The position numbers and the translations under genes were made by a program. This document shows, piece by piece, positions 34,455 to 47,032 of a DNA stretch of 64,000 bases. The notes beneath the pieces were generated by a model that did not search any database, was not told the origin of the DNA, and saw only the letters and a list, made by a program, of their open reading frames with translations. How positions within the stretch are numbered: the stretch's first letter is position 1; each line of letters begins with the position of its first letter. The stretch is taken from positions 11,971,102 through 12,035,101 of the forward strand of contig CAJINV010000002.1 of NCBI GenBank assembly GCA_905178155.1, read 5' to 3'. Origin of the DNA: Amoebophrya sp. A120. Lineage: Eukaryota; Sar; Dinophyceae; Syndiniales; Amoebophryaceae.

Positions 34455-35225
34455 TCGCATAAATCTTTGTACGTTTTAATAGTACGAAAATGATGAAAAT
34501 GAGGTGCGAGAGCGAGAGCGATCATTTCTTTGATTAATGACGCGCAACTTTTCAATTTCAAGTGATAGTACAGATCGATGCTGTTTGCTTGTTTTATTTG
34601 TTTGGTGTTGATGGAGCCGCGTCGTTCCGGTTGAAAGCCTCAAGAAATTTAATGGAAGGACAACATACATTCCACGACGCGCGGGCGCGATGGAGCATTT
34701 TGACTCCCAGCGAACGAACGCGAACTCTATTTGATAGATTGATTACCTATGCGTCTAAGAAAACTAGCCGGGCCGTTTCTTGACGTCCCCGGTTCGCAGA
34801 AATTTTCTTACGTACGGGTTTCTTCACAAGGAAGTGATGAAATTGCGACACGCGCAGCGACAACATTTGCGACAGCGATGTGCTTCATCTTGCCGAAGAG
34901 GTACAACAGCGAACCTATCGAAACCTATTGAAAGTGCGTTCACCGAGATCAAGCTTTTGATTGTATTTGATACCAACCTGTATGGCAGCTTTAATCTCTA
35001 TTGCTGCACCCTCGCACGGAAGTGTACGCTAAGTAGCCCTAGCAACGTCTAGTTGTTGAAATTTCTCCACGCCTTTGATATCTGATTCACTACTGATTTT
35101 TAGCCAACGGAAACAACACTGACTTGTCCGTTTTTGAGTTGTCTCCTTGTTTGTCGTGTCAAAATTTCTTTTCACGTAGAATTGTTATTCGAAAAATCTT
35201 CACGAAAACGAAAACCAACCTGACC
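34455..35225. other. Intergenic, no gene seen
   Basis: AT-rich sequence with short frames only. The frame of the next gene is open upstream to a TTG at 35124, but the first ATG with a signal-like N terminus is at 35226. Confidence 0.45.
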
Positions 35226-36098
35226 ATGGATTGTTATTGTAAAAGGAAAAGGTCGGTTCCGGTTGTCAAAACGATCTTGACAGCCACTTATTGTTATTCT
35301 CTGGCAACCGCGGTAACCGCTGCCTTTGTAGTTCCCCAGCCGGAGCCGGACTACAAGCGACCACGTATTGACGAAGTACTCCGCCCCCGGTATGGAAGCA
35401 GTATGATGAATTACTCGGGCAGTAAGAAGAAGAACCATCAGTTTTTATTCACAACTAACGAAGATGAACCACATGCACAAGCAGGTGGCGGTGTTGCTGA
35501 AGATATTTCCATGCACCACGCGCAATACCGAAGCTGCGAAGAGCGACTACAAACTCACCACACCGCTACTACTACTACCGAGCAACCGAACTGGCAGCCT
35601 GCCGCGTCTCCACCAGCCTCGCCTGCCACGTCATCTGCGTCAACACCTTGCCCTCCGGCATTCAAATTTGACCGTCGTGGCAGCGGTTCGCAAGACCCGG
35701 AACAACTGCAACAGCCGTCGCAGCAAAATGGACATGCATCATTCCTAGAGAGGAAAGCAAAGGCTCCAAGACTCCAGGATGATAGGACCTCCACGTCGGG
35801 CGAAGTACACACCTACAGCACTGTCCTTCCAACATCCGACCAGAACATGGGCGCTCGTGATGGCGTGGGACCAGCGCAGCTACCAAAGCCGGCGGAGCTG
35901 GGAGAGGACCGCAATAGCGCGGCGAGCCTTGTCCTTCCAGGATCGGGCGGTCGCGCCAGACCGGGACCACTTTTGGCGACAGCGCTGAGTCTGCCGACGC
36001 CCTGGCAGACGTCGGACCCGGACCTTCAGCCGCAGGGGCTACATGACCTCTACGGAGACTTGCCCCCAGCCTTCTTTGAGTTTGGCATGGGCGGATGA
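35226..36098 (+). CDS. Probable secreted low-complexity protein
   Basis: 290 residues from ATG 35226 (ACCATGG context). A basic start (MDCYCKRKRS) followed by ILTATYCYSLATAVTAAFVV suggests a signal peptide. The rest is Pro/Ser/Thr/Gln-rich with no recognised domain and ends in an acidic, aromatic stretch (DLYGDLPPAFFEFGMGG). No introns seen. Confidence 0.55.
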   Translation: MDCYCKRKRSVPVVKTILTATYCYSLATAVTAAFVVPQPEPDYKRPRIDEVLRPRYGSSMMNYSGSKKKNHQFLFTTNEDEPHAQAGGGVAEDISMHHAQYRSCEERLQTHHTATTTTEQPNWQPAASPPASPATSSASTPCPPAFKFDRRGSGSQDPEQLQQPSQQNGHASFLERKAKAPRLQDDRTSTSGEVHTYSTVLPTSDQNMGARDGVGPAQLPKPAELGEDRNSAASLVLPGSGGRARPGPLLATALSLPTPWQTSDPDLQPQGLHDLYGDLPPAFFEFGMGG

Positions 36099-37880
36099 TG
36101 TTTTACCTTTTTACTTTTATAAATAAAGATAAGTATATGTTTTGCTTTTGCACCACTGTGCATAAGATCACGACGCACTTAACAACTGATCCTCAACTTG
36201 AGATGCTCTGGCCTGTTGTCTATAACTCGAGAAAAGAAGCGCAGCCATGCTTCACCATTCAGTTTTCTTTCACTTTGTTCATCGACTTGTTGATACCTGT
36301 ACATAAATTTTTCGGCCATCATCTCTTGGACATAAATTGTTCGGCCACGTATACGTTAGTTAGTACGCGCGGAGTCACTTACCGTACTCAAGAAGAAAGC
36401 TGTTGTGGCTGCTCCTTGAAATACTTTGTATACCATAGACTCAGGCATGATGAATCTTATTTTGGATATCGGATTAGGCTTAGATTTGTCCTGGCTCAGG
36501 TGGATTGTCATAACGTATAACCGCACGACTGTGCATACATATAGCGAACAGACTTTCAAAAAATTATATCGGACCACAAAAAAATAAAGGAAGCCTCACA
36601 GAATAGGGAGGAGGTGCAGAAATTGTGAGCACGACTTGATTGGTGATTTTGCTCAACGAGTGTATGTAAAGCAGATCACTTCACGCACACAAGACAAACT
36701 TCACTTCACAAGTGTGCGTAAAGCTAAAAGAACTAGAAGGTGCGTTTTCATATTTTCTATTTTGCTCGAAGAAGACCAGGATTAGGGGATAGAGTGGAGC
36801 AAGCAATGACGAGCACACTTGTGCCAACTAGTTGTATCAATTGCTTTTGAAAATGAAAACACAGGAAACTCGCTCCCGCGTAAAGATGATCCGCATTTAT
36901 GGAAACCAAACTCAGGGGGGTCGACGTGTGGTGAAAATTTTGCTAGTGGAACTTGAAGGACAGAAGCTCACAGAAAGAAGTGCGGCATGGTCCAAGCTTT
37001 CCCTGAAGAGACGACGTTATTTTTCCGAATTATTTCGCGATGTCGATCATGTGCATTAGCGAAAGGAAGAAAAAAGCAACGATATACGACTATAATAAAA
37101 AAGCAACGATATACGACTATAATGGAGCTGCAAGCTTCAGCCTTTTCATACAGTGTATGAAAATAAAACTCATTTCTTTGACGAACTGCTATCGCTTGAG
37201 AATGAGAAAACAAAAAGACCGAAAGCACTTGAAGAAAATAAAACTGAACTATGGGGCAAGCGTTGATCAAATCGTTAGTTGCTGTTTAACAAAAGTTCCG
37301 CCCTTTTCTTGGTGAAGAAGGTGGACAGATGGAATGCGAGATAACAAAGAAATGAATCCTCAAGCCGTTTGCTACTTTGCTTAGCCCCCCACAAATAATC
37401 CGGGGATGACTTTGCGAGGATTGCGGACACCTTTGTTGCGATATTTCATCGAGCCGCTTGCAGCTAGATTGCTCAGCACACCAGAAAAACACTCGGGGGC
37501 AGCTCAATGCTGAAAAGATCTTCAGAAAAAACAGCTTCACTACATGGAGCCCCGTGCTGGGTAATACCACTACTAGTAGTACTGTCTGCAGAATCAACAT
37601 CGTGGCAACTCTCACTGGGCTGGATCGGGGATCGATCGCATTATCGAATTCTGACCCGTTTTACTGGCTAATATCTTCAGGGCAGAGACAATAAAAACGA
37701 AACCGACCACGGAATTGTGATATAACGTTCAAACTCTCATATTTGTACGGCATTGCACTCGCTTCACCGGATTGATTCGTCGACATCGTGAAAGAACAGA
37801 CGTGGGAATTTTCAAGAATTCGTATTTTGACAATTTGTAGTTTTCCAACAACGTATGCGTATCAACATCGACCAGTCAAC
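36099..37880. other. Intergenic, no gene; AT-rich with a small tandem repeat
   Basis: Only short, poor frames. It contains a perfect two-unit 27-bp tandem repeat (37070-37096 and 37097-37123). Confidence 0.5.
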
Positions 37881-40277
37881 ATGGCAGAAACATTCCCTAG
37901 TAGTACTGGTGTTTTTTCTTCCTTAGCGGAACTTCCAGCACACCTGCCGGTTGTATTGGAGGGGCAACTACCGCTTTTGTTGCCGCTGAAGGTCGGAAGA
38001 AAAATGCTATACGACGCAGGAGCGGTGTTCCGGCGCAGCGTGGACGACGTTTCGCATTTGCCCGTGGCGGTGCAGGAACTTTTCGCCTCGGTGCCGAAGG
38101 GAGCACTGCCACCCGCGGAAATTTTGCTGACGCTCGGCTGGCTGTTTTTCAATATTCTGTTCAGCTACCTCGGGTTTTCCGTGCTGCTCCAGCCTCGAAG
38201 TAGACCAGAGGTCTCGACCGTGGACGACGATGCTTCTAAAGGTTCAGCTGCAGCCACTTCTGCCAGCGACTCTTCCAGGTCGGCGCCTCCTGGCAAGAAG
38301 AACCAGGGCAACTACACCAAGAATGGCACTGCGGAGGACCCCAACAAGTCTTCAGCGTCCGACATGTTCACCATTCCGCCTTTGATTGATCTGAGCGAGA
38401 CGAGAAGCAGGACGAACAACCTGCTATTCTTCCGCCGCACGATTTTCGCCCTGGTACTGGGCGTTGTGCCGATTTACGTCGTGTACAGTTCGGTGTTCCT
38501 GCAGCCGTTCCTGATCTTTCTGTTTTGCAGCTCCGTCGCGGTCCTGTACTTCCCCCCGGTGCTCACGACCCTGATCGCCATTGCCGTGCTGAGTTGGTGC
38601 CACCTGAACGTGATGGGGAGCATGGGCCGTGGCGCCGACGCCAACGCGGACGTGGCGGGGGCAGCTTCGGACCACACCGACTACAGCGACCCAAGCGGGA
38701 TTTTCATGCTGTTTTGCGTGCGGCTGTCGCAGGCCGCGTGGGAGGTCTACGACGGAAAGATGCTGGCGCGAAACCCGACCAGCCCCCTGTCCGCGAACCC
38801 GAAGGTGGACCAGTTTCGCCGCACGCGGGCGGTGGTGCCGCCGGAGAGACCAACGGTGTCTTGGATTCTGGTGTTTTCCGCCTTCTGCGTGTTCTTCCCC
38901 GGAATTTTAGTGGGGCCCTCCGGCGGCCTGCGCGATTTTGTCGACTTTCTCGACATCGCGGGCAGCTGCAACGACGGCAGTGCCGCCAAAATGAACTTGT
39001 CCCGTCGTCCCGTGAACAAGCTGAAGATCTTGAAGCTCATCTTCACCGCCCTTACGTGCGCTGCGATCTACCAGGCGGCCAACGTGGTCCTTCCACTGAA
39101 CCGGGACATCCTCGACAACTACTTGCCCACCCTGCCGGTGGTCCTGCGGATTCTGTACCTGACCTTCTCCGTGGACGGCTTTCGCTACAAGTACTACCTG
39201 GTCTGGTCTCTCTCCCTCGCGGCCTCAACCGCGAGCGGGTTCTCGACTGACGACAACGACAAAAACGCGCAGAACGTGGACATCGTGCGCGTGGAAACGT
39301 TATCCAATGCAAAAATGTCTGGGTCTGGAAGAATACGCGATTTGTCATGCAGCTTTTCCATGACACCCATGAGGTCTGGAATGCAGGACCTAGCATGACA
39401 GATTCTGTGCGATCTCTCTCATGCCTATTCTGCATGAGAAACCCCCTCCCGACTTGGTCAAAACTGGACGACTTTTGGTAATCATGCAACACAGATTTTT
39501 GCATGCTGCGGATTTAGCATGACAAGTTGCAATCTTCCAGACCCAGACATTTTTACATTTGATAAACGTCCACCGCCATGGCGGACATGCTGGTCGGGTG
39601 GAACACCAGTGTGAGCTTGTGGCTGAATATGGAAAGAAAAAAGTTTGTCACAGTCACTAACGTGCAGGTTTTGCATGATAAATTTTTCCCGCATCACAGG
39701 TTTTTCTTGTATTGCAGAAACACTAAGGAAATCCCTTATGAAGTTTGGCTGTGATGCATTTTTACGCATGACAGACAGTTTTGTATTGCAAAAATGCGCA
39801 TGAGTGATCGTGACGAACTTTTTTTGTTTGATACTCAAGTGCTCGGTGTTCGAACGTGTAATGGACAGCAGAGTGATCAACCGGTTCTTCCCCAAGTCAA
39901 AAAAACTGCTCGCGACTACCATCACCCGCATCTTCTCCGCGGTCTGGCACGGCTTCCGTTCGGGGTACTACTTGTTCTTCCTCTCAACCGTGCTGGTCAC
40001 CGTGTCCGAGGCCCACCCGGTGCTGCGGTGGCTGGAGGCGAAAGCGCCACTGGTCAAGTGGCTCCTGCATGCCATGTTCTTCAATGTGGTTGCGGTGCCC
40101 TTCGTTGTGCTGACCTGGCAAGACTCCTTGAAGGCCTGGAATTTGGTCTACTACTCCGCTCACATAGTCATGCTAGGCTTCATCGCCTCGCAGCAATTCT
40201 CGAAGTTCTCCAGCTGGAAGCTACCCCCGAGGGCGGGGGAGGAGATCAAGCAAGGGGAAGGGAAAAAGGAGAAGTGA
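37881..40277 (+). CDS. MBOAT-family lysophospholipid acyltransferase
   Basis: Exons 37881-39300, 39570-39627 and 39839-40277; 638 residues. Membrane-bound O-acyltransferases transfer acyl chains to lysophospholipids in the ER. It is polytopic, with hydrophobic segments such as ILLTLGWLFFNILFSYLGFS, FLIFLFCSSVAVLYFPPVLT and LKLIFTALTCAAIYQAANVV. Family hallmarks come late: VDGFRYKYYLVWSLSLAAST, WNTSVSLWL-K-VFERV and the active-site His in SAVWHGFRSGYYLFF (about residue 528). These resemble MBOAT5/7-type enzymes; the exact substrate is not decidable. The short middle exon contains the WNTS motif and is bounded by two introners of different families; both joins restore the motif order. The start is the first ATG; the frame is open further upstream. 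Confidence 0.82.
39301..39564 (+). mobile_element. Introner (family A) in the MBOAT gene, 264 bp
   Basis: Left end TATCCAATGCAAAAATGTCT; right end AGACATTTTTACATTTGATA. Perfect TSD AACGT (39296-39300 and 39565-39569). Excision gives V-R-V-E-T-S-T-A-M-A. The interior is the reverse complement of the introner at 32729-32989 with modest divergence. Confidence 0.88.
39628..39833 (-). mobile_element. Introner (family C, inverted) in the MBOAT gene, 206 bp
   Basis: Left end TATGGAAAGAAAAAAGTTTG; right end CGAACTTTTTTTGTTTGATA. TSD CTGAA/CTCAA (4 of 5). Excision gives S-L-W-L-K-C-S-V-F-E-R, the expected MBOAT wording. Read on the minus strand it matches the kinase-gene element 20272-20480 almost base for base. 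Confidence 0.87.
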
Positions 40278-41269
40278 ACGAACAAGAAGTGCAACGCGTA
40301 CGACACCAAATCAATCTATTATACTGGAGGGCATGGGTGTCCGATGATATTGTATTTGTGTTGTTATGTATATGTATTAATTAAACTACCAAGTAAATAA
40401 TTATAATTTCTGTTTTGTACAGTACATGCCGTTGTTCTCAACAACCTGCATGTCCAAGAAGTATGTAGTGAGACACGGCTAGTAAGTAGCAGGATAGGCT
40501 ACAGTGTGTATCAAAAGCCAAATCATCATCAAGAGAACCAACATCATCGAGAATTGTGCCGGGCGATGAGATGAAGTATTGGCAACATGCAACAAAGCAT
40601 TCGAAATAAATAGAACAGAGCGACAGGAGTGGCGAGCCAGAAGTGTATCAACCCACCAGAGAACAACAGGGCGAATGCCTTTGCCTTTCTTGGCGAGAAG
40701 AGCAAGAAACTCCATGACCGTGGCGTGGTATCCCCCACCGTGTGGCTCCATCGACATTCAATTTTAGACAAAAGGAAGAATTGAGAGCCTCTGCTGCATT
40801 TTTTTTCTTAGATAAAATCGAAATTTGTTCATTTCGCATACGTCGATTTGGTTTGTATGAGGACGAGTGTAGTTGGAAGTTGGAGAGTACAGTACGAAAA
40901 ACGTTGATGACAGGCACGACGTCTTGATTTTGAGAGAGGTTGGAGCTTCATCGTATCTATGGGGTGAATAAGCGTTTGCACAGCTTTAGCTTTTTTCTCG
41001 TTGTCCTCGCTCGTGTTCGTCTGTCGTGTACAACCGTGGGAAATTCCTTCTGAGCGGGGCATGTGATGCACTACGATAGTTTTGTCGTCCATACACATGG
41101 AATAGCATGGATGTGTAGAAACAAAACGACACCGCAACGAACCAATAACATAAGTTTTTCTCTATCCTCGCGTTGGTTCGATCTTCGATTTCGGAACAAC
41201 TGTGTAACTTTCTAATAGGGTGTAGAAAGAAAAGCTCTTTTTTTTCGGTGCCCAGGCAGGTCTGAGAAA
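40278..41269. other. Intergenic, no gene seen
   Basis: AT-rich sequence with short frames on both strands, none protein-like. It presumably holds the 3' end of the MBOAT gene and the 5' region of the RIB43A gene. Confidence 0.5.
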
Positions 41270-43936
41270 ATGGGTGCTGAAGAGACTGCCGCTTTGGCGG
41301 ATACCGTTGAGACGGGTCCATCGACCGATGACTTCGTCGCACTCAACTACTTGGCGCCGGGCGTATCAAGCAAGGTATACAAGTACAAAAGTCTGTGGTC
41401 CTTAGTCCTGGCTGTACCATTTTTTTTTTCGCAAGCAGCGCGTCTGCATGAAGATGAAGTAAGTAACTCCGGTTGCATGCATGACGATGACACGCAAGAC
41501 CAAGAACGACACCAAGAAAGGTACTTATCGTGAGGCATTGATTTGACAAAGCCTGTCATTGTTTCTGTTTCACATCCGGACAAAGCAACGATTTGTTTCT
41601 CTCACACCAGATTGCCCGCAAGCGCGCAGAGGAAATGGAGAGAAGAAAGCGGATACTCAACGCCAAAGTGCGCACGATCGGCGTCGACAAGGAGACGCTC
41701 GACGCACAGGTCGCAATGAAGAAGGAGTCCGACGCGTTTGAGAAGGAACTCACAAGAGCGTACTTGATGCATAGATGCATTTATTCATGTTTGCAAATAA
41801 TTTCTTTGAATTTTTCACTCAACGGTGATGCTGGATGTGATTTGAGATTGTCGAGATGGTAAACCGCAATTGAGTCCTGATTTCTTAGATTTTCTTCATG
41901 CGATTTTTTCTGACATTGTGCAGAGGCAGACCAGTCTGTCACTTTTAGATTCGATCATGACCATGATGAAGTTTCGACATGAAATGCAACAAGACGTTCA
42001 AACAAAAACAGGGAGGAAGAGGCCGTCTTAGCAGTGGATAATCAGTTGAAGATGTTGGAGGTAGAGAGAAAAAGATTGCACACCGAGGCTACCAGGGACG
42101 TCGTTGCATGGAACGCAAAAATGAATACCAAAGAAGGCCGACGAGAATACGCCCTGTCGGACCCAAATCAACTGAAAAAGGAGAAGGCACTACCGGATGA
42201 AATGCTCGGAGTACTTTCATTTTCCGCGTTGCCTGGTTTGATAATGATACCTATAGAGCTTTTGCATTTTTCTTTTTGTATGGATCATCCATCACAATAC
42301 TTAGTTACTGTGTGTCATTGACTCAGGTCTCATCTTTGTGCAAATTCGCGGGTGAGGACCCAGGAAAGGCGGTCCGTGTGAAGGCACAGCATGCACAGCA
42401 ACGCAATTGGCTCGAGCAGCAGGTTTACGAGAAAAAAATGCTTAGCGAACTCGAAAAATCCAGCGATGCCGACTTCGCAGCATCACAGAAGGACTTGTTG
42501 TCGCTGAGGACGCGTAATATTTTGCACCTTGGATAATTCTTTTAGCTTTAGACAATGTTTCTATGTATGTGAATGAGTTGGTCAGTTTATACATTTGGGT
42601 TTTGATGAATGACTTCACCTTTGAAAAACAAAAAGCCCAGCGCATGCACGAGAGAGAAAGAAAAAATGAAAATCCGCAACAGAAATCGAGAAAGAGGAAA
42701 TCCAGTTACGAAAGGACGTCACCGCTTCGGCCCTTGAATACAACGCAAACAAGAGGAAAGAAACAGAAGAAGAAAGAGAAAAGTACGTTATACTCTTTTG
42801 TTCCTCTATGAAAATACTCCTCTTGAAATAATTTTGCCAATTCAATCAACATCAAATAAAAATCAAAGTCCCACTTTGGTGATAACCAAAAAAATCATTT
42901 CAAGGAACCGGTTCCAGCGCACTTTGGAGGAGAAAATCGCGGACTACCGAGAAAACACTTTCATCGCAACGGACCCCTTCACAAACGAAACCACGCCGCA
43001 GATCTGCCCCAACGGGCGCATCCGGCGAGACCACTTCCGGGGCCTCGGAAAGGAGTATTACTACCACACTGCGGACGTGCAGCGGCACCAGGCAGAATAC
43101 GGCGCCGAGCTCGCAAAAGCGCTCGTACAACAATTTGGCGCTGCTGTTGCACAAGCACTTCGACTTCTATACGATGATTTCGTTCGTTTTGTTAATTATG
43201 AGAGTGCATAAAATGAATTATTGCAGTGAGTTAGAGCTAGAGGTTGAACTAGTAAAGCACTACCATTACCCATTAGAGGCTCGAACGCACTCGACCCTAC
43301 TTCTTCTCTGACAACAGAAAGCGGAAGATCTGGCCCACGATGCTGTGGCGGAGGAAACGAGAAGAACGTTGGTCGGGTTGGAAAAGGAGAGGCTGAAAAC
43401 CCACAAAGAAACTGTCTACGACGAACTCCACACGAACGTCATCGACCCAGACAAAGCGAAGAAGAACAAGGTATGGATTGGTTTCATAGTAGAACTAAGC
43501 CTCGAATAAAACCGCAACTCGAAAAAATATCAAAGTGCCCCTGTGAAAGGTGTGACGAAAATAATGTATGAGTAGATGAATCAAGTGAAACTAGAACTAC
43601 TTCTTCGTTGACGTTGAGTAGATGGAACGTTCGGGCATGATAAGGGAGGCCGTGAGGCGTGCCTGCGCTGTACTGACGTCCCGTACCGTGCGCGTTTTTC
43701 GCTGCCCTGTGTGGTCTCTCTGTCTTTTGACGTGAAGATCTTCTCGAAAGACATTTCTTTTCCCGTGGACATTTCGCTCGCCTTGTCGCCGCCATCAGGT
43801 TTTCTGTTTGCATGGACGAACGCGACATCGACATTCTCAAACTTCTCAACCGACACTCTGTGCGGTGTCCGCATAACAGGTCGAAAAAGCCGACCTGGAC
43901 CGATTCCTGTCGGGATTCGGCTCCTCCTCGCGATAG
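41270..43936 (+). CDS. RIB43A-family doublet microtubule protein
   Basis: Eight exons: 41270-41374, 41611-41759, 42012-42210, 42327-42513, 42683-42782, 42905-43124, 43318-43470 and 43880-43936. They total exactly 390 codons including stop, matching the family's usual 380 or so residues. RIB43A proteins lie inside the doublet microtubules of cilia and flagella. Hallmarks in order: RKRILNAKVRTIGVDKETLD, SDPNQLKKEKALP, SLCKFAGED, coiled-coil Glu/Lys/Arg runs, SALEYNANKRKE, ENTFIATDPFTNE, RIRRDHFRGL and a C-terminal FLSGFGSSSR end. All seven introns are GT-AG, 86-409 bp, with no TIRs. The gene implies a flagellated stage. Confidence 0.88.
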
Positions 43937-46084
43937 ACTCAACATGAGATTGTTGAAAAGTTCTTGTTTGACTAAAAAGAAGAATGAATCGGATTCGAAC
44001 ATCGGAAAGAAGATGCAGAAAATCTACATCTTCTCATCAACACAATCACCTACTTGCCCATAACCAATCGGCTTTGTGGAGCAAACTTCTACACGAGGGC
44101 AGGACGCAGAAACATCCATGTATGAAAGCCAGCTAAAATACATTTGATTGAATGAAACCTCGCAAAAAAAAATTGGGGTCGTCAGGCGTGAAGTTGTGAT
44201 AAACAAGGAGTGTGGGGCGGTTTGTTTTTCCGCGTTTTTTGGCATCATGCTACCAACGGTGCATGCTGCAATCGGTTTTTTTTTTCTAAGTTGGAGCGGC
44301 GATGCGGGAGCGATGATGACGGGCTGTCTGTCGTTGCCGGATTTATCTGCGGACGTCGAACAATCACATATACTGTGTACTATTCATGCCAGAGTCTTCA
44401 ATAAAAATATGAAAAACAAAATATATCTCGCAATGTAACAACAGGTGTCGTGTGGTGAAATCTTACCAGAATTCTTCAAGGGTTTTGGTGCTACCACCCG
44501 CTAAACGGACGAGACTACGTTGGTGTTTTTCAAGTAGATGTTGAAAAGCCGCAACTAAGGTTTGCCCACTCCGCCTTATCTTGGCTTTAGACCAACAAGA
44601 ACAACAGTATCTTCATCTTCAATTACGAGTCAAAATAGAACCTTACGCAACAAAGACATCCTCGCGAATCAGTTACCGAAACAAATATATATGTCATTAT
44701 CTAAATCATCAGACCGAGAATCAGAGAGACGAAAGCAATAGAAAACCGTTTCTTGAGTTGAATTTTACGCATCGGAGTTACGTGAGAACTCGAATAGCAG
44801 CATCAGATCGTTTTAAGGTAATCATCAGACAAGATGTCTCAAGACAAGTATCCGACAAATATCAGACGTTCAGCAATTTTATCAATCGTGTCGATGACGG
44901 TCATGTCCATTTCTTGTACCCTGGATGTGGAGACCAACTTGTGAAGCCGAGCTTGCAGTCACTAGAGCAACGAGCACGACTATTGTGGTGCCCATTGAAG
45001 CTTCAAACGACACTGAGTAGAACCTTATCAGACGAATTCGACTTTTCAGTATAGCTTAGTTACTAGAATTCAATAACCAGCAGTATCTCTTCGAACTTGA
45101 ATCAGACCACTTACACAAGGTCCGTATAAATATATTTCCTACATTTTGAACAGTTTGTTTGAACCGATTAAATGTAAATTCGAAACAGTACGAAAAACTC
45201 TACAAAAATCCGTAACCCGCGAGAGCAGGAGGCACGGAGGATATTTCAGAGACGTACCAGAAGCAGTAGGCTTCGGGAGCTTCCTCCTTCTCAACACTTA
45301 CAATATGTGAATCTCGATTGTTGTCTTCAAAATGCACACCTGTAATCCCAGGAGTGAACAGATTCGCTTTCGCCCTTGCTAGAACTATAGCCGAGTTGAT
45401 GTGTTAGTGTTTACCACCCGAATTTTTATACTGGAACTACTTGAAAATGAAAATGCACAGTGTCGCACGCAATGGAGTTTGCAATGATTTGAGTTGCGCG
45501 CCAGCCACTTCGTTCTTAGTGCATTGTATGCTTGCCACGATGTTGCTGGTCAGACGTAAATTTGTTATGTTCCTGTAGCAAATTAAGAACAAAAAGGCTG
45601 TCGTGGGCACATATTTTTGCAGAGAAAATTTTTATCTCCGGTAATTCTCAGAGAACCTGAAGCTGAACCAACTCAATAACAACCGAGGAATCCGTTCTAT
45701 TGCAAACTTGATCCGACATGCAAAGATCGCACCAGAGCGCAAACATGGACAGCAAACACGAAAAAAAAAAGATAAAGGAAGCTGATCTCATTTTCAAGCA
45801 AGGACCAGATCAGTTATTTGCTTCTCTGGCTTCAAAAACTTGCTCGTCGGACCCATTATTTTCAGAGAATGTATAGACAACACGCACCGTTGGTTTTGGA
45901 AAAAGAAACAAGATAAACTTTATTGGTTGCCGTCCCATTCTGTGAGGTGATGGCGCACTACAACGTGACTTAGCTTTCTTTTGACCGATAAAGGCCCGTT
46001 AAAGTAGACGATTTCACAGTGGTGTAAATAAACAGTAGGGTAATAAAATCAGTTCTAGTACGCCCCCCTCGTCTCCAAAAAGCC
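43937..46084. other. Long intergenic AT-rich stretch, no convincing gene
   Basis: A frame at 44581-45054 (157 codons) starts at TTG, has mixed composition and matches nothing I know; another at 44148-44438 is similarly weak. No structured RNA was recognised. Confidence 0.45.
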
Positions 46085-46631
46085 ATGTTCGGCTTCGGTC
46101 GACGATTGGTGAGCCTGAAGCACCTCCCGATGGGCATGTTCAGGGCGGTCGTTTACATGTGCATGGCAGCAGGGCTCCTGAATGGCTTCGCGAGGTATTC
46201 GATTTTTTGTTGGAAAAATAGTAGAAGATGAACGCAGCTCGAAAGAAAAACCGCTCCAAGTCCTTACAAATGTAGATGAAAAAACCAGGCACAACACGAC
46301 ATGTTGCACATATGATAACACATTCCTATTCAGATTCTGGCACTTTTGCACGTTCGAGGCGAGCCACTACCTACACGGCTGGGGTGTTTTCCAGACCGGC
46401 GCCGAAACCATCGGGCGGGCATTTCCAATGACGGAGGTGAACGGAGTGCGCTTCGACTTTAATCTACAGCACATCCTGATTTGCGCCATCATGATATGCA
46501 CACAGTACATGCACTACGGCAGGACAACGCGGGACATCATGGAAGAGGGCATTACGTTGACCAAAGAGGAGAAGAAGAAACGTGCCAAGGCAGAAGAGAA
46601 GAAAAGACGTGCCTTGGCAGCAGAGCTTTAG
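46085..46631 (+). CDS. Small membrane protein, 135 residues
   Basis: Exon 1 (46085-46194) is short: MFGFGRRLVSLKHLPMGMFR, then a hydrophobic AVVYMCMAAGLLNGFAR. A 139-bp GT-AG intron leads to exon 2 (46334-46631): WHFCTFEASHYLHGWGVFQT, another hydrophobic segment (HILICAIMICTQYM) and a Lys/Glu-rich tail. The splice makes AG-A, an Arg codon. The N terminus could be mitochondrial. Family not recognised; it may be a lineage-specific organelle protein. Confidence 0.65.
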
Positions 46632-46969
46632 ATGAAGGCAAATCTTCATAATGAGTCTCTGTCTCACGAAGAAGAAGAAGGACCCCTTTATGGAGATTCT
46701 GATTTGTCAATCCTGAAGATCATTTGCTTTATTTCCGCGCAGCGCTAACTACCCCCTTTGGCTGTCCCCCGACGGCCCTTCGACAGATCTGTACTAGGAC
46801 GACTGTGGACAACATCCCTCCGAATGAACAATCACCACATATGGAAGCTACACACGGACGCATCCGTTAATTTATTTGCTAGCATTTGCATCGTGCTTTT
46901 CCTTTTTGTCCCCGTTCCAACAGAGAAAATCACTCGGTAATGTCTTCGGTGCACCGTCGCCGTTGCTTC

Positions 46970-46999
46970 AAGATTGTCGGTTACGTGTTTTGTAGATGA
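46970..46999 (+). repeat. 30-bp direct repeat, copy 1 (copy 2 at 48798-48827)
   Basis: AAGATTGTCGGTTACGTGTT plus TTGTAGATGA occurs twice on the same strand, 1,828 bp apart, and encloses the 680-bp TIR element. It ends in a TTTTGTAG that could serve as a splice acceptor. Confidence 0.85.
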
Positions 47000-47032
47000 A
47001 GATGAAGTGCCCTTCAACGAAAGGGTAATTTC

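Noticed and set aside
44581-45054. 157-codon frame as a gene
   Set aside because: Starts at TTG in AT-rich DNA, shows no codon bias like the other genes, no domain and no splice context.
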